A stretch of DNA of 41,808 nucleotides from CAYQMF01 sp964418595 (GTDB taxonomy: Bacteria; Planctomycetota; UBA1135; UBA2386): assembly GCA_964418595.1 (NCBI GenBank), contig CAYQMF010000048.1, positions 1 through 41,808 of the forward strand, read 5' to 3'. The notes beneath the pieces were generated by a model. It saw nothing but the letters and a program-made list of their open reading frames with translations, was not told where the DNA came from and did not search any database. Shown here piece by piece: positions 17,694-24,865 of this stretch. Made by a program: the position numbers and the translations under genes. The stretch's first letter is position 1; each line of letters begins with the position of its first letter.

Positions 17694-19328
17694 GTGGAAG
17701 CCAGCGCTCCTCCGCAACGCGCAACGGCGAGCGCCTTCGCGCACGCGTCGAGGGACGGACTCCTGCTCGTGCCGTTGCGCGCCGGGTGTGCAGACCTCGA
17801 TGCCGCGGTCGCGCTCAACCGCACGGCGCGCAACCTGTGGCAGGGGCTGCGCGAGGGCGGAGACGACGCGGCGCTGATCGAGCGGTTGATCGACCAGCAC
17901 GGTCTGACGCCGGTGGCGGCCGCGGCAGAGGTCCAGCGTTTCGTACGCGACCTGCGCGCGCGGGGCCTGCTCACCGGCGCCGACACCGCGAAACCCACGG
18001 TCGCCAGTCCGAGCCGTACCGCGCCTGCGTCGGCGGAGGCCCCGCGCCTCGACGCGGAGACCGTGGTGACCCTCGTCCGCGCGATCCTGGGCGCCGGCCA
18101 TCGCCTGCACTTTCGCGCCCGCGGCCTGAGCATGCGCCCGCTCCTGCGCGACGGCGCCGTCCTCGAGGTCGAGCCCCGCGCCTTCGCGAGCCTGCGGCGT
18201 GGCGAAGTCGTGCTCTACGTCGCCGGAGAACACCGACTCGTCGCGCATCGGCTCATCGGTCGGGGAGCCGACGGCTGGCGGGCGCGCGGCGACAGCGCGA
18301 GCCGCGTCGACCTCGTCACGCCGGCCTGCTTCCTCGGAGCCGTCGCCGGCCGGGTCATCGCGACGCCACACGGGCGTCGCTGCGTGCGCCTCGACACGGT
18401 GTCGCGTCGCGTCCTTGCCGCGCTCGGCGGCGCGGCCTGCCGCGCCGGCCATGCACTCGACCGGTTGGTCATCGGCAAGCCGCTGCGCGCAGTGCCACCC
18501 TTGCGCCGCGCCACCGGTTGGTGCGTGCGCGCCGTGTCCTCGCTCCTGCGCCGCCTCGAACGCCTCGCGTCGCGCGTGCGCCGGCACTGCGACGAGACCG
18601 TGGCCGCGCTGCAGACGACCGCGGAGAAGGACGCCGCCCGGCGCCGCCTGTACGCGACACGCTCGGTGCGCGCCTTCACCGCCCTCGACGAGAACGTCGC
18701 CGCCGGCCTCACCCTCATCGAAGAAGTGATGCTCGCGCGCCATCCGCTCCCCCAAGGCCAGGTCCTCGTGCTCGGCTGCGGTCCGGGGCGCGAGTGCGCG
18801 GCGCTCGCGCGGCTCGGGCATGCGGTGACCGGCCTCGACCGCGATGCCGGCATGCTCGATCACGCGCGCGCACTCGCGGCCCGCGAGCAGGTCGAGGTCG
18901 ACCTCGTGCTCGGCGAGGCGGACGCCTTCGACCTCGGCGCGCGACGCTTCGGCACGGTGGCCGTGTTCTCCGGGCTCTACAACATGCTCCTGCCGGGCGC
19001 ACGGCGCGTGGCCCTGCTGCGCTGCGCCGCTGCCCACCTGGCCCCCGGCGGCCGCATCTACCTGACCTTCCTCTCCGACTACGCGGCCCCGGGCACGCTG
19101 CCGCCGCTGCGGGTGCCCGACCTCAAGACCGCGATCGGCCCCGACCACGAGCCCGGCGACCTGTGGCTGCAGAACGAGGCGGTGCACGTGTTTCCGCACC
19201 AGGCCGACCTCGTGGCCGAGGTCCACCGCGCGGGGCTCACGGTCGAGACGCTCTTCCGCGACCAGCGAGCCTACGATCGCGCGACCCGCCAGGTGCGGGG
19301 GTATGCCGTGCTCGCTCTGCCGTCGTGA
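17694..19328 (+). CDS. PqqD-like / S26 peptidase / SAM methyltransferase fusion protein
   Basis: 544 residues in three parts. Residues about 20-95 look like a PqqD-type RiPP recognition element (LDAAVALNRTARNLWQGLRE, then VQRFVRDLRARGLL). Residues about 125-225 look like an S24/S26 peptidase: GLSMRPLLRDG with Ser146 as nucleophile, RRGEVVLYV, then VAHRLIGRG with His185 where signal peptidase I has its Lys, and WRARGDSASRVD. This Ser-His form is the one used by archaeal and ER signal peptidases. Residues about 330-544 are a class I methyltransferase (VLVLGCGPGRECAALARLGH, TGLDRD, LAPGGRIYLTFLSD). The role is probably leader binding, leader removal and methylation of the cluster peptide. GTG 17694 is the start; the stop overlaps the next gene (GTGA). 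Confidence 0.8.
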   Translation: MEASAPPQRATASAFAHASRDGLLLVPLRAGCADLDAAVALNRTARNLWQGLREGGDDAALIERLIDQHGLTPVAAAAEVQRFVRDLRARGLLTGADTAKPTVASPSRTAPASAEAPRLDAETVVTLVRAILGAGHRLHFRARGLSMRPLLRDGAVLEVEPRAFASLRRGEVVLYVAGEHRLVAHRLIGRGADGWRARGDSASRVDLVTPACFLGAVAGRVIATPHGRRCVRLDTVSRRVLAALGGAACRAGHALDRLVIGKPLRAVPPLRRATGWCVRAVSSLLRRLERLASRVRRHCDETVAALQTTAEKDAARRRLYATRSVRAFTALDENVAAGLTLIEEVMLARHPLPQGQVLVLGCGPGRECAALARLGHAVTGLDRDAGMLDHARALAAREQVEVDLVLGEADAFDLGARRFGTVAVFSGLYNMLLPGARRVALLRCAAAHLAPGGRIYLTFLSDYAAPGTLPPLRVPDLKTAIGPDHEPGDLWLQNEAVHVFPHQADLVAEVHRAGLTVETLFRDQRAYDRATRQVRGYAVLALPS

Positions 19329-20413
19329 AGGCCCTGGCGCGCGCGTTCTGGCTGGCCGTGCAGACCGGCTTCGGCGGCGCCCTCCTGATCTGGCTGTTGG
19401 CCGCGCGTCGTGGTCGTCCCTTGATCCTCACTCATCACCAGGACCGCGATCCCACCGGCCGCGATCGCCAGCTCGGACCGCTCCTCGACGCTCTCGGCAC
19501 GAACCGCGTCGAAGTGGCGCTCGTGCCCGCACGAGCGGCCACGACGCTCGCCCGCGTGCGTCCGGGCGCGAGCGCGCCCGTGCCGTACGCGTTCCTCGTC
19601 GCGTTGGCCTGGCTGTTGCGTCCGTTCGCCCGCGACGCCCGCACCGTCGTGGCGCGCTGGCTGCTCGCGGCCCTGCGGCCCCGCGTCGTCTTCCTCATCG
19701 ACGAGTCGGGTTCGGGCCAGCCTTTCGTGCGCGCCGCGCGCGCACTCGGGATCCGCAGCGTCGGGATCCAGCACGGCGACTTCGCCCCAGGCAACGCGCA
19801 GTACGACCACACGGCCGGGCGCGACGTCGTACCGGTGGATGTCCTCTGCGTCTGGAGCGCGTGGTTCCAGGCACGCTTGTTCGCGGTGTCGCGGATCTAC
19901 ACGTCGGCGAACACGCGCGTGACCGGCCGCCTGCGCGACCCCGTCGTGACGGCGCCGGTGCCGGCAGATGGACGGCTCCGCGTGCTCTGCATCATGGAGG
20001 CCGGGGTCGGTTTCGCGGGGCTGCTCGCACCGTACCTCGCCGCGCTGCGCGCGGCGCCCGATGTGGACGTCTCGGTGCAGGCGCATCCCTCGACCGCTAC
20101 ACCCTCGCGCAGCCTCGCCGACTCGCTGCAGTGGTGCGAGGTCGCCGTCGGTGCCCGCTCGTCCGCGTTGCTCGAAGCTGTCTGGCATCGCCGTGCGATC
20201 GTCGTCGTCGACCCGACGTCCGGCCCTCCGAGCCCAGCGGCGGAGTTCGCGATCTCGTGCCCGAGTCCGGCCGGCCTCGTCGACGCGTGCCGCGCGGCGG
20301 CGCACGACGCAACGCGGCGCGAGTTCGCCTTCGCGCGCGTGTGGGGCGACGCGCCGCCGTCTCCGGCCCAGGCCATTCTCCTGGCGGCTCAGGATGGCAG
20401 GTCACCGTCGTGA
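19325..20413 (+). CDS. GT-B-like / capsule-type transferase in peptide cluster
   Basis: 362 residues, GTG start overlapping the preceding stop. The N-terminal half has a hydrophobic segment (about 10-27) and RPLILTHHQDRDPTGRDRQL. The centre has VVFLIDESGSGQPFV and GIRSVGIQHGDFAPGNAQYD (144-163), followed by VPVDVLCVWSAWFQARL and a TRVTGRLRDP segment. The IQHG-x-F block followed by a W-x-x-W and V-T-G-x-x segment is the pattern of surface-carbohydrate and CDP-glycerol-type transferases with a GT-B fold. A late GARSSALLEAVWHRRAIVVV also fits the nucleotide-binding end of that fold. It may add a sugar or polyol phosphate to the peptide or to a lipid carrier. Family moderate; role is inference from the operon. 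Confidence 0.55.
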   Translation: MKALARAFWLAVQTGFGGALLIWLLAARRGRPLILTHHQDRDPTGRDRQLGPLLDALGTNRVEVALVPARAATTLARVRPGASAPVPYAFLVALAWLLRPFARDARTVVARWLLAALRPRVVFLIDESGSGQPFVRAARALGIRSVGIQHGDFAPGNAQYDHTAGRDVVPVDVLCVWSAWFQARLFAVSRIYTSANTRVTGRLRDPVVTAPVPADGRLRVLCIMEAGVGFAGLLAPYLAALRAAPDVDVSVQAHPSTATPSRSLADSLQWCEVAVGARSSALLEAVWHRRAIVVVDPTSGPPSPAAEFAISCPSPAGLVDACRAAAHDATRREFAFARVWGDAPPSPAQAILLAAQDGRSPS

Positions 20414-20531
20414 TCGATCGGCGACAAGGGCGCTTCGAGTGCACCGTCGCCAAGCCGCTGCCTGTCCGCGTCGGCTGCGCCCGAGCGCGGTAAGCTTCTG
20501 CCCGTCCCTCATCCGAAAGAACCCCTCAGCC

Positions 20532-20660
20532 ATGACCAAGCCCGCCAACCCTGACGACCGCGCGCCGCAGGCCGACGCGAATCCCGCTCTCGCTCCCTAC
20601 GAGGCCCCCACCGTGCAATCGGTGAAGCTCACTCCGGAAGCCGCCGAGTCGTTGACCTGA
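20532..20660 (+). CDS. Putative RiPP precursor peptide, cysteine-free, lasso-type YxxPxV leader motif
   Basis: A 42-residue peptide encoded between the transferase and the radical SAM gene. The first 22 residues are Pro/Ala/Asp-rich and look unstructured. Residues 23-28 are YEAPTV, fitting the YxxPx(L/V) motif by which PqqD-type recognition elements bind lasso leaders. The C-terminus is VKLTPEAAESLT, ending in Ser40-Leu41-Thr42. There is no Cys, so thioether products are excluded. Possible targets are Tyr23, Thr27, Gln29, Ser30, Lys32, Thr34, Ser40 and Thr42. Codon use fits a real gene and the position is where precursors sit. I see only a weak purine-rich site (GAAAGAA) before ATG 20532. Confidence 0.7.
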   Translation: MTKPANPDDRAPQADANPALAPYEAPTVQSVKLTPEAAESLT

Positions 20661-20671
20661 AACCTGGTCTC

Positions 20672-20708
20672 CACCTCTTGACGGAGGTGCGGCGCCGGTC
20701 GGCGCCGC
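20672..20708 (+). terminator. Tandem hairpins between precursor and maturase (attenuator-like)
   Basis: Two hairpins start 12 bases after the precursor stop. First: CACCTC-TTGACG-GAGGTG (20672-20689). Second: GCGGCGCC-GGTC-GGCGCCGC (20689-20708), a perfect 8-base stem. They share one base, so they stack or compete. Hairpins at this place in peptide-modification operons commonly keep precursor mRNA more abundant than enzyme mRNA. No T-run, so partial termination or mRNA end protection is inferred. Confidence 0.6.
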
Positions 20709-20747
20709 CAGGAACATGGCGAACGAGGTGACCGTGGGAACGATGCA

Positions 20748-22229
20748 ATGAATGCACCCTCGGCCTCCGACACCGGCGCACGCGCCGCCGCGATCAAGCC
20801 GCGCGCGTTCAGCCTCGAGCTGACCAAGGGCTGCAACCTCCGCTGCGGCTACTGCTACTACGCCGCGCGCGAGGAGGCTTACGACCCGCGCACGCGCATG
20901 TCGCCGCAGATCGCGGAGCAGTCCGTCGACCTGCTGTTGCGCGAGGCGCAGGCCGGGGAGCCCGTGCACCTGCACCTGTTCGGAGGCGAACCGCTCCTCG
21001 ACTTCGACCTGCTGCGCCACGTCGTCGAGTACGGCGAGCGCCGCGCCCGCGAAGTCGGCCGCGCGATCACCTTCGAGGTGACGACCAACGGCACGCGCTT
21101 CTCGGAGCGCGTCGACGCGTTCCTGAACGCGCACGCGCTCCACGTCGGCGTGAGCTTCGACGGCCCCCCCGACGTGCAGGACGCGTCGCGCCCCGCGCTG
21201 CGCGGCAGCTCGCACGCGCTCGCTGCGCCCGGCATCCGTGCCTTCCTGGCGAGTCGCGCGGGCACGCCGCTCGCCACCAAGACCCACGCCAGCGTCGTCG
21301 TCACCCGGCGCGAACTGGATCTGCGGCGCATCGTCGACCACCTCGAGGGGCTCGGCTTCCAGAGGATCATCCTCACGCCCGCGACCGACCTCACCGGGAA
21401 GAGTCACGGTCTGCGGGAAGCTGACCTCCCCGCGATCCTCGCCGCGTACGACGACCTCGCCGCCCGCTACGAGCACGATGCGCGCCTCGGCAAGTCGTCG
21501 ACGGTCACGTGGTTCCCGAACCTGATGGGACGCTTGCTCTCCGGCGAGCGACGCGGCGCGTTCTGCCAGGGCGGGCGCGACTACCTCGGCGTCGGCGCGG
21601 ATGGCACGCTCGCGCTGTGCTACCGGTTCTACGAGAACCCGGAGTTCGCCATGGGGCATGTGGACACCGGCATCGAGCGCGGCGTCACGGAGCGGCTGCT
21701 CGACCTGCCGGTCGAGAAAAAGCCGGCGTGCTCCGTGTGCTGGGCGCGACACTTCTGCGGCGGCGGCTGCCACCATGAGAACCTCATCAGCACCGGCGGG
21801 CTCGGCGAGCCCAACGCGATCACCTGCGCGATCCTGCGCCACAGCATGGACCGCACGCTCGAGGCATGGGCGCGCCTGTCGCGAGCCGGGGGGGTCGGCG
21901 AACGGCAACCGGTCGCGGGCGCGCGGAGTTCGGAGGGCGCGGCAGTGACCGAAAGCACGCCCCTGGCCCCCACCGACCGACCGAGAACGCGCCCGTCGTG
22001 CCATGTACGCGAGGTCGGTGCGGAGCGCGTCGTGTACGAGCCCGTCGGCCACGAGGTCGTGATCCTCAACGCCACGGCGCACCTGATCTTCGTGCATTGC
22101 GACGGGGCCCACACCGTGGCGCAGCTCCTGGAGCTGCTGGCCGCGCGCTTCGCGGCGCCGCGCGACGTGCTCGAGCGTGACCTCCGCGCGACGCTGACCC
22201 TGTTCCGCGAGAAGGGCCTCCTCGTGTGA
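20748..22229 (+). CDS. Radical SAM/SPASM peptide maturase with C-terminal PqqD domain
   Basis: 493 residues. The radical SAM cluster motif is KGCNLRCGYCYYA (Cys29, Cys33, Cys36), followed by LHLFGGEPLLD and EVTTNGTRFSE. A SPASM-type auxiliary cluster region has Cys273, Cys291, Cys328, Cys331, Cys337, Cys341 and Cys360 (including CSVCWARHFCGGGCHHEN). After a low-complexity linker (380-412), residues 415-493 form a PqqD-like recognition element (VGHEVVILNATAHLIFVHCD, then a helical end). Such enzymes bind the precursor leader and crosslink, epimerise or otherwise modify side chains by radical chemistry. The Cys-free precursor excludes sulfur-to-carbon bonds. ATG 20748 overlaps the end of an 11-codon frame (20716-20751); the gene is coupled to the next by GTGA. 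Confidence 0.9.
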   Translation: MNAPSASDTGARAAAIKPRAFSLELTKGCNLRCGYCYYAAREEAYDPRTRMSPQIAEQSVDLLLREAQAGEPVHLHLFGGEPLLDFDLLRHVVEYGERRAREVGRAITFEVTTNGTRFSERVDAFLNAHALHVGVSFDGPPDVQDASRPALRGSSHALAAPGIRAFLASRAGTPLATKTHASVVVTRRELDLRRIVDHLEGLGFQRIILTPATDLTGKSHGLREADLPAILAAYDDLAARYEHDARLGKSSTVTWFPNLMGRLLSGERRGAFCQGGRDYLGVGADGTLALCYRFYENPEFAMGHVDTGIERGVTERLLDLPVEKKPACSVCWARHFCGGGCHHENLISTGGLGEPNAITCAILRHSMDRTLEAWARLSRAGGVGERQPVAGARSSEGAAVTESTPLAPTDRPRTRPSCHVREVGAERVVYEPVGHEVVILNATAHLIFVHCDGAHTVAQLLELLAARFAAPRDVLERDLRATLTLFREKGLLV

Positions 22230-23065
22230 GTCACGCCGCGGCGGCGATGCGCGACGATCTCGCCTTCTCCCTGCTCGGCACGCCGGTGCGCGTGCGCACC
22301 GCTTCGGCGGCGGCGCGCGCACGGCTCGCTGCGTGCTACGGCACGGACGCGCCACCGGCCGCGGCGTCGCCGCTGGAAGCCAGCCTCGAGGCCAGCGGCG
22401 ACGGCTTCGCGATCCGGGTGCCGGGCCGGCCACCCTTGACAGCCCAAGACCTCGTCGCTGCGGTCCGCGCGTTCAACCACGAACTCATGCACGCGGTGAT
22501 GCTGCGCAACCCGCACCTGCTGTTCGTGCACGCGGGAGTCGTCGCGGTCGACGGCCGCGCGATCGTGCTGCCCGGGTTGTCACGGGCGGGCAAGTCGACG
22601 CTCGTGCTCGCGCTCCTGCGCGAAGGCGCGCGCCTGCTGTCCGACGAGTTGCTCGCGTACGACCCGGCACGGGCGCTGCTCCTGCCGTTCCCGCGCGCGG
22701 TGAAGGTCCGCGACGAGTGCGTGGGCTATTTCGCGGAGTACGCCACCGGGTTCGTCGGCGAAGGCGAGGGCCGCTTCCTGCCGTTGCCCGCGCTTCCCCA
22801 TGGGGTCGCGCCATCGGCGCGGACCGGCATCCTCGCCGCACCTCGGTGGACCGCCGATGCGGACGGCGTGCCCCGGGCGATCAGCGCCGGCGAGGGCCTC
22901 CTGCACCTGGCGAGCTCCGCGCTCAACTTCGGCACGCAGCGCGAGCGGAGCGTCGACCACCTCGCGGCACTCGCGGGCAGCTCGGCGTGCTTCGCCCTGG
23001 CCTGGCGCGAGCCGCGCGCCGCGGCCCGAGCGTTGCTGCGCTGCCTCGAGGACGGCGCGTCATGA
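22226..23065 (+). CDS. HPr kinase-like P-loop protein of peptide cluster
   Basis: 279 residues. The N-terminal 85 residues are unremarkable alpha/beta. The kinase-like core starts LLFVHAGVVAVDGRAIVLPG and has Walker A GLSRAGKST (117-125), then LLREGARLLSDELLAYD (131-147). HPr kinase has HA-SG upstream of its P-loop and ADD at the acidic site; here the matching residues are HAG and SDE. Homologues in some lasso clusters phosphorylate the C-terminal Ser of the precursor. The precursor here ends Ser-Leu-Thr, so a tail kinase is a reasonable hypothesis. GTG start overlaps the radical SAM stop; ATGA overlap with the ABC ATPase gene. Confidence 0.78.
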   Translation: MSHAAAAMRDDLAFSLLGTPVRVRTASAAARARLAACYGTDAPPAAASPLEASLEASGDGFAIRVPGRPPLTAQDLVAAVRAFNHELMHAVMLRNPHLLFVHAGVVAVDGRAIVLPGLSRAGKSTLVLALLREGARLLSDELLAYDPARALLLPFPRAVKVRDECVGYFAEYATGFVGEGEGRFLPLPALPHGVAPSARTGILAAPRWTADADGVPRAISAGEGLLHLASSALNFGTQRERSVDHLAALAGSSACFALAWREPRAAARALLRCLEDGAS

Positions 23066-24066
23066 CCGGTGACCTGGCGGTGCGCGTCGCCGGCGTCGCC
23101 AAACACTTCGCACCGCCGCCCGCGCCGTGGCGCCGCCTGCTCGGCCGGCCCGCGCTGCCGCCCGTCGAGGCACTCCGCGGCATCGACCTCGAGATCCGGC
23201 GCGGCGAAGTGCTCGGGCTCGTCGGCCAGAACGGCGCCGGCAAGACCGTCCTGACCAAGCTGATCGCGACCCTCACCGAGCCGAGCGCCGGACGCGTGGA
23301 GGTCTTCGGCCGCGACACGGTGCGCGACGCGCGCGCCATCCGCGGCCGGATCGGGATGACAACCGCAGACGAGCGCTGCTTCTACTGGCGGCTCACGCCG
23401 CGGCAGAACCTGCACTTCTACGCGCGGCTCTACGGATGGGAACGGCGTGCGGGCGCGCGCCGGATCGACGAGTTGCTGGCCCGGGTCGACCTCGCTGCCG
23501 CGGCGGACCGCGCGTACCGCACGCTGTCCGCCGGCAACCGGCAACGGCTCGCGCTGGCCCGCGCCCTCCTCCCCGACCCGGAGCTGCTGCTGCTCGACGA
23601 ACCCACGAGCCGGCTCGACCCGGAAGCCGCCGCGCGCCTGCGGACCCTCGTGCGCGACCGCGTGCTGGCCGATGGGCGCTGCGCCGTGCTCTATGCCACG
23701 CACGACCTCGCCGAGATCGACGAACTCTGCCCGCGCGTCGCCGTGCTGCACGAGGGTCGCTGCCTGTGGTCGGGTGACGTGGATGCACTGCGGACCCGGT
23801 TCGGCGGCGGGGAGGTGACGACGCTGACCGTCCGCGGGAAGACGCCGGCGCAGCTCGCGCCCGTGACCGGTGCGCACGTCGGTCTGCGTGCCCCGGATGG
23901 AACCGTCGAAGTCGGACTCGCTGCGGGTCCGGGCGGCGCAGGGCTCGCGACCGCGATCCGCGCGATCGTCGCCGCCGGGGGCGAGATCGTCGGATGCCGC
24001 ACGGAGCGCGCCCCTCTGCAGCGGGTGTGCGCCGCGCTCATCGCGGAGGCCGGGTCGCATGGGTAG
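23062..24066 (+). CDS. ABC transporter ATP-binding protein
   Basis: 334 residues, of the ABC-2 exporter (Nat/DrrA) type. Walker A is GLVGQNGAGKTVLTKL, the Q-loop region MTTADERCFYWRLTPRQNL, signature TLSAGNRQRLALARAL, Walker B LLLLDEPTSRLD and the H-loop ATHD. An extra C-terminal region of about 85 residues follows (TTLTVRGKTPAQLAPVTGAH), as in many drug and polysaccharide exporters. The residue after GKT is Val instead of the usual Thr, which is tolerated. Overlaps: 4 bases with the kinase-like gene and 8 with the permease gene. It powers export of the mature product or provides self-protection. Confidence 0.92.
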   Translation: MTGDLAVRVAGVAKHFAPPPAPWRRLLGRPALPPVEALRGIDLEIRRGEVLGLVGQNGAGKTVLTKLIATLTEPSAGRVEVFGRDTVRDARAIRGRIGMTTADERCFYWRLTPRQNLHFYARLYGWERRAGARRIDELLARVDLAAAADRAYRTLSAGNRQRLALARALLPDPELLLLDEPTSRLDPEAAARLRTLVRDRVLADGRCAVLYATHDLAEIDELCPRVAVLHEGRCLWSGDVDALRTRFGGGEVTTLTVRGKTPAQLAPVTGAHVGLRAPDGTVEVGLAAGPGGAGLATAIRAIVAAGGEIVGCRTERAPLQRVCAALIAEAGSHG

Positions 24067-24862
24067 CCTCGTGCGCACGCTGCAGGCGTTTCTCGTGCGG
24101 GACGCGCTCATGGCGGTGAGCTACCGGCTCGAGTTCGCCCTGCAACTCGCGACGGTCTTCTTCTACGTCTCCGCGCTGTACTTCCTCTCGGGCATCATCG
24201 GCGCCCACGACGCACTGGCGCCGTACGGTGGATACCTGCCGTTCGCGGCGATCGGCCTCGCCGTCGCCAGCTTCTTCCAGGCCGGCTTCGACAGCTTCGC
24301 CAAGGCCATCCACCGCGAGCAACTGCACGGCACCCTGGAGGCGCTGCTTCTCGCGCCGCTGCGCCTGACCACCGTCGTCGTCGCGTGCTCGGCGTGGCGC
24401 TTCCTGTGGACGGCGCTCGTCTCGTCGATCTACGTGCTCGCCGCGGTGCTCCTCTACGACCTGGAGCTGAAGGGCAACCCGGCGCTCGCGCTTCTGCTGC
24501 TCCTGCTCACGACGTTGGCCTTCGCGAGCCTCGGCCTGCTGTCGGCCAGCTTCGTCATGATCTACAAGCGTGGCGATCCGGTCGGGCTCGTGCTCGGTGG
24601 CGTCTCGACCTTGCTCGGGGGCGTGTTCTTTCCGGTGAGCGCCCTGCCGGGCTGGCTGCAGACGGTGGCATGGTGGCTGCCGATCACGCACGGCCTGGAT
24701 GGCATCCGCTCCGTCCTGCTGCTCGGTGCCGGGGCGCGCGAGATCCTCACGTCGCTGCTGGCGCTTTCGGCCTTCGCCGCAATCGGCCTGCCGCTCGCCC
24801 TCCTGTGCTTCCACCGCGCCGTGCGCCGCGCGCGCCGCGAGGGCACGCTGCTGCACTTCTGA
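24059..24862 (+). CDS. ABC-2 type transporter permease
   Basis: 267 residues with about six membrane segments: near 18-45, 55-80, 103-130, 137-165, 172-195 and 232-255. Typical features are the amphipathic FAKAIHREQLHGTLEALLLA, a cytoplasmic-loop helix of ABC-2 permeases, and PVSALPGWLQTVAWWLPITHG before the last helix. There is no peptidase domain here or in the ATPase, so leader removal must come from elsewhere; the S26-like part of the first cluster gene is the obvious candidate. ATG 24059 overlaps the ATPase end by 8 bases. Confidence 0.9.
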   Translation: MGSLVRTLQAFLVRDALMAVSYRLEFALQLATVFFYVSALYFLSGIIGAHDALAPYGGYLPFAAIGLAVASFFQAGFDSFAKAIHREQLHGTLEALLLAPLRLTTVVVACSAWRFLWTALVSSIYVLAAVLLYDLELKGNPALALLLLLLTTLAFASLGLLSASFVMIYKRGDPVGLVLGGVSTLLGGVFFPVSALPGWLQTVAWWLPITHGLDGIRSVLLLGAGAREILTSLLALSAFAAIGLPLALLCFHRAVRRARREGTLLHF

Positions 24863-24865
24863 GGG

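Noticed and set aside
15528..19226. Very long open frame on the minus strand (over 1200 codons)
   Set aside because: Its translation is Arg/Ala/Gly/His-rich low-complexity sequence opposite well-supported genes, a usual shadow in high-GC DNA. The same applies to long frames such as 5541-7694 minus.
20658..20710. UGA of the precursor as a selenocysteine codon with the following stem-loop as SECIS
   Set aside because: The first hairpin starts 12 bases after the UGA, a plausible distance, but its loop (TTGACG) lacks the G-G-U pattern of bacterial SECIS and readthrough would add only six residues before the next stop.
20716..20751. 11-codon frame as a second precursor peptide
   Set aside because: Too short, no leader motif. 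Kept only as a possible coupling frame.
20532..22229. Classic lasso peptide or sactipeptide locus
   Set aside because: No asparagine-synthetase-like cyclase or transglutaminase-like protease is seen for lasso, and the peptide has no Cys for a sactipeptide.
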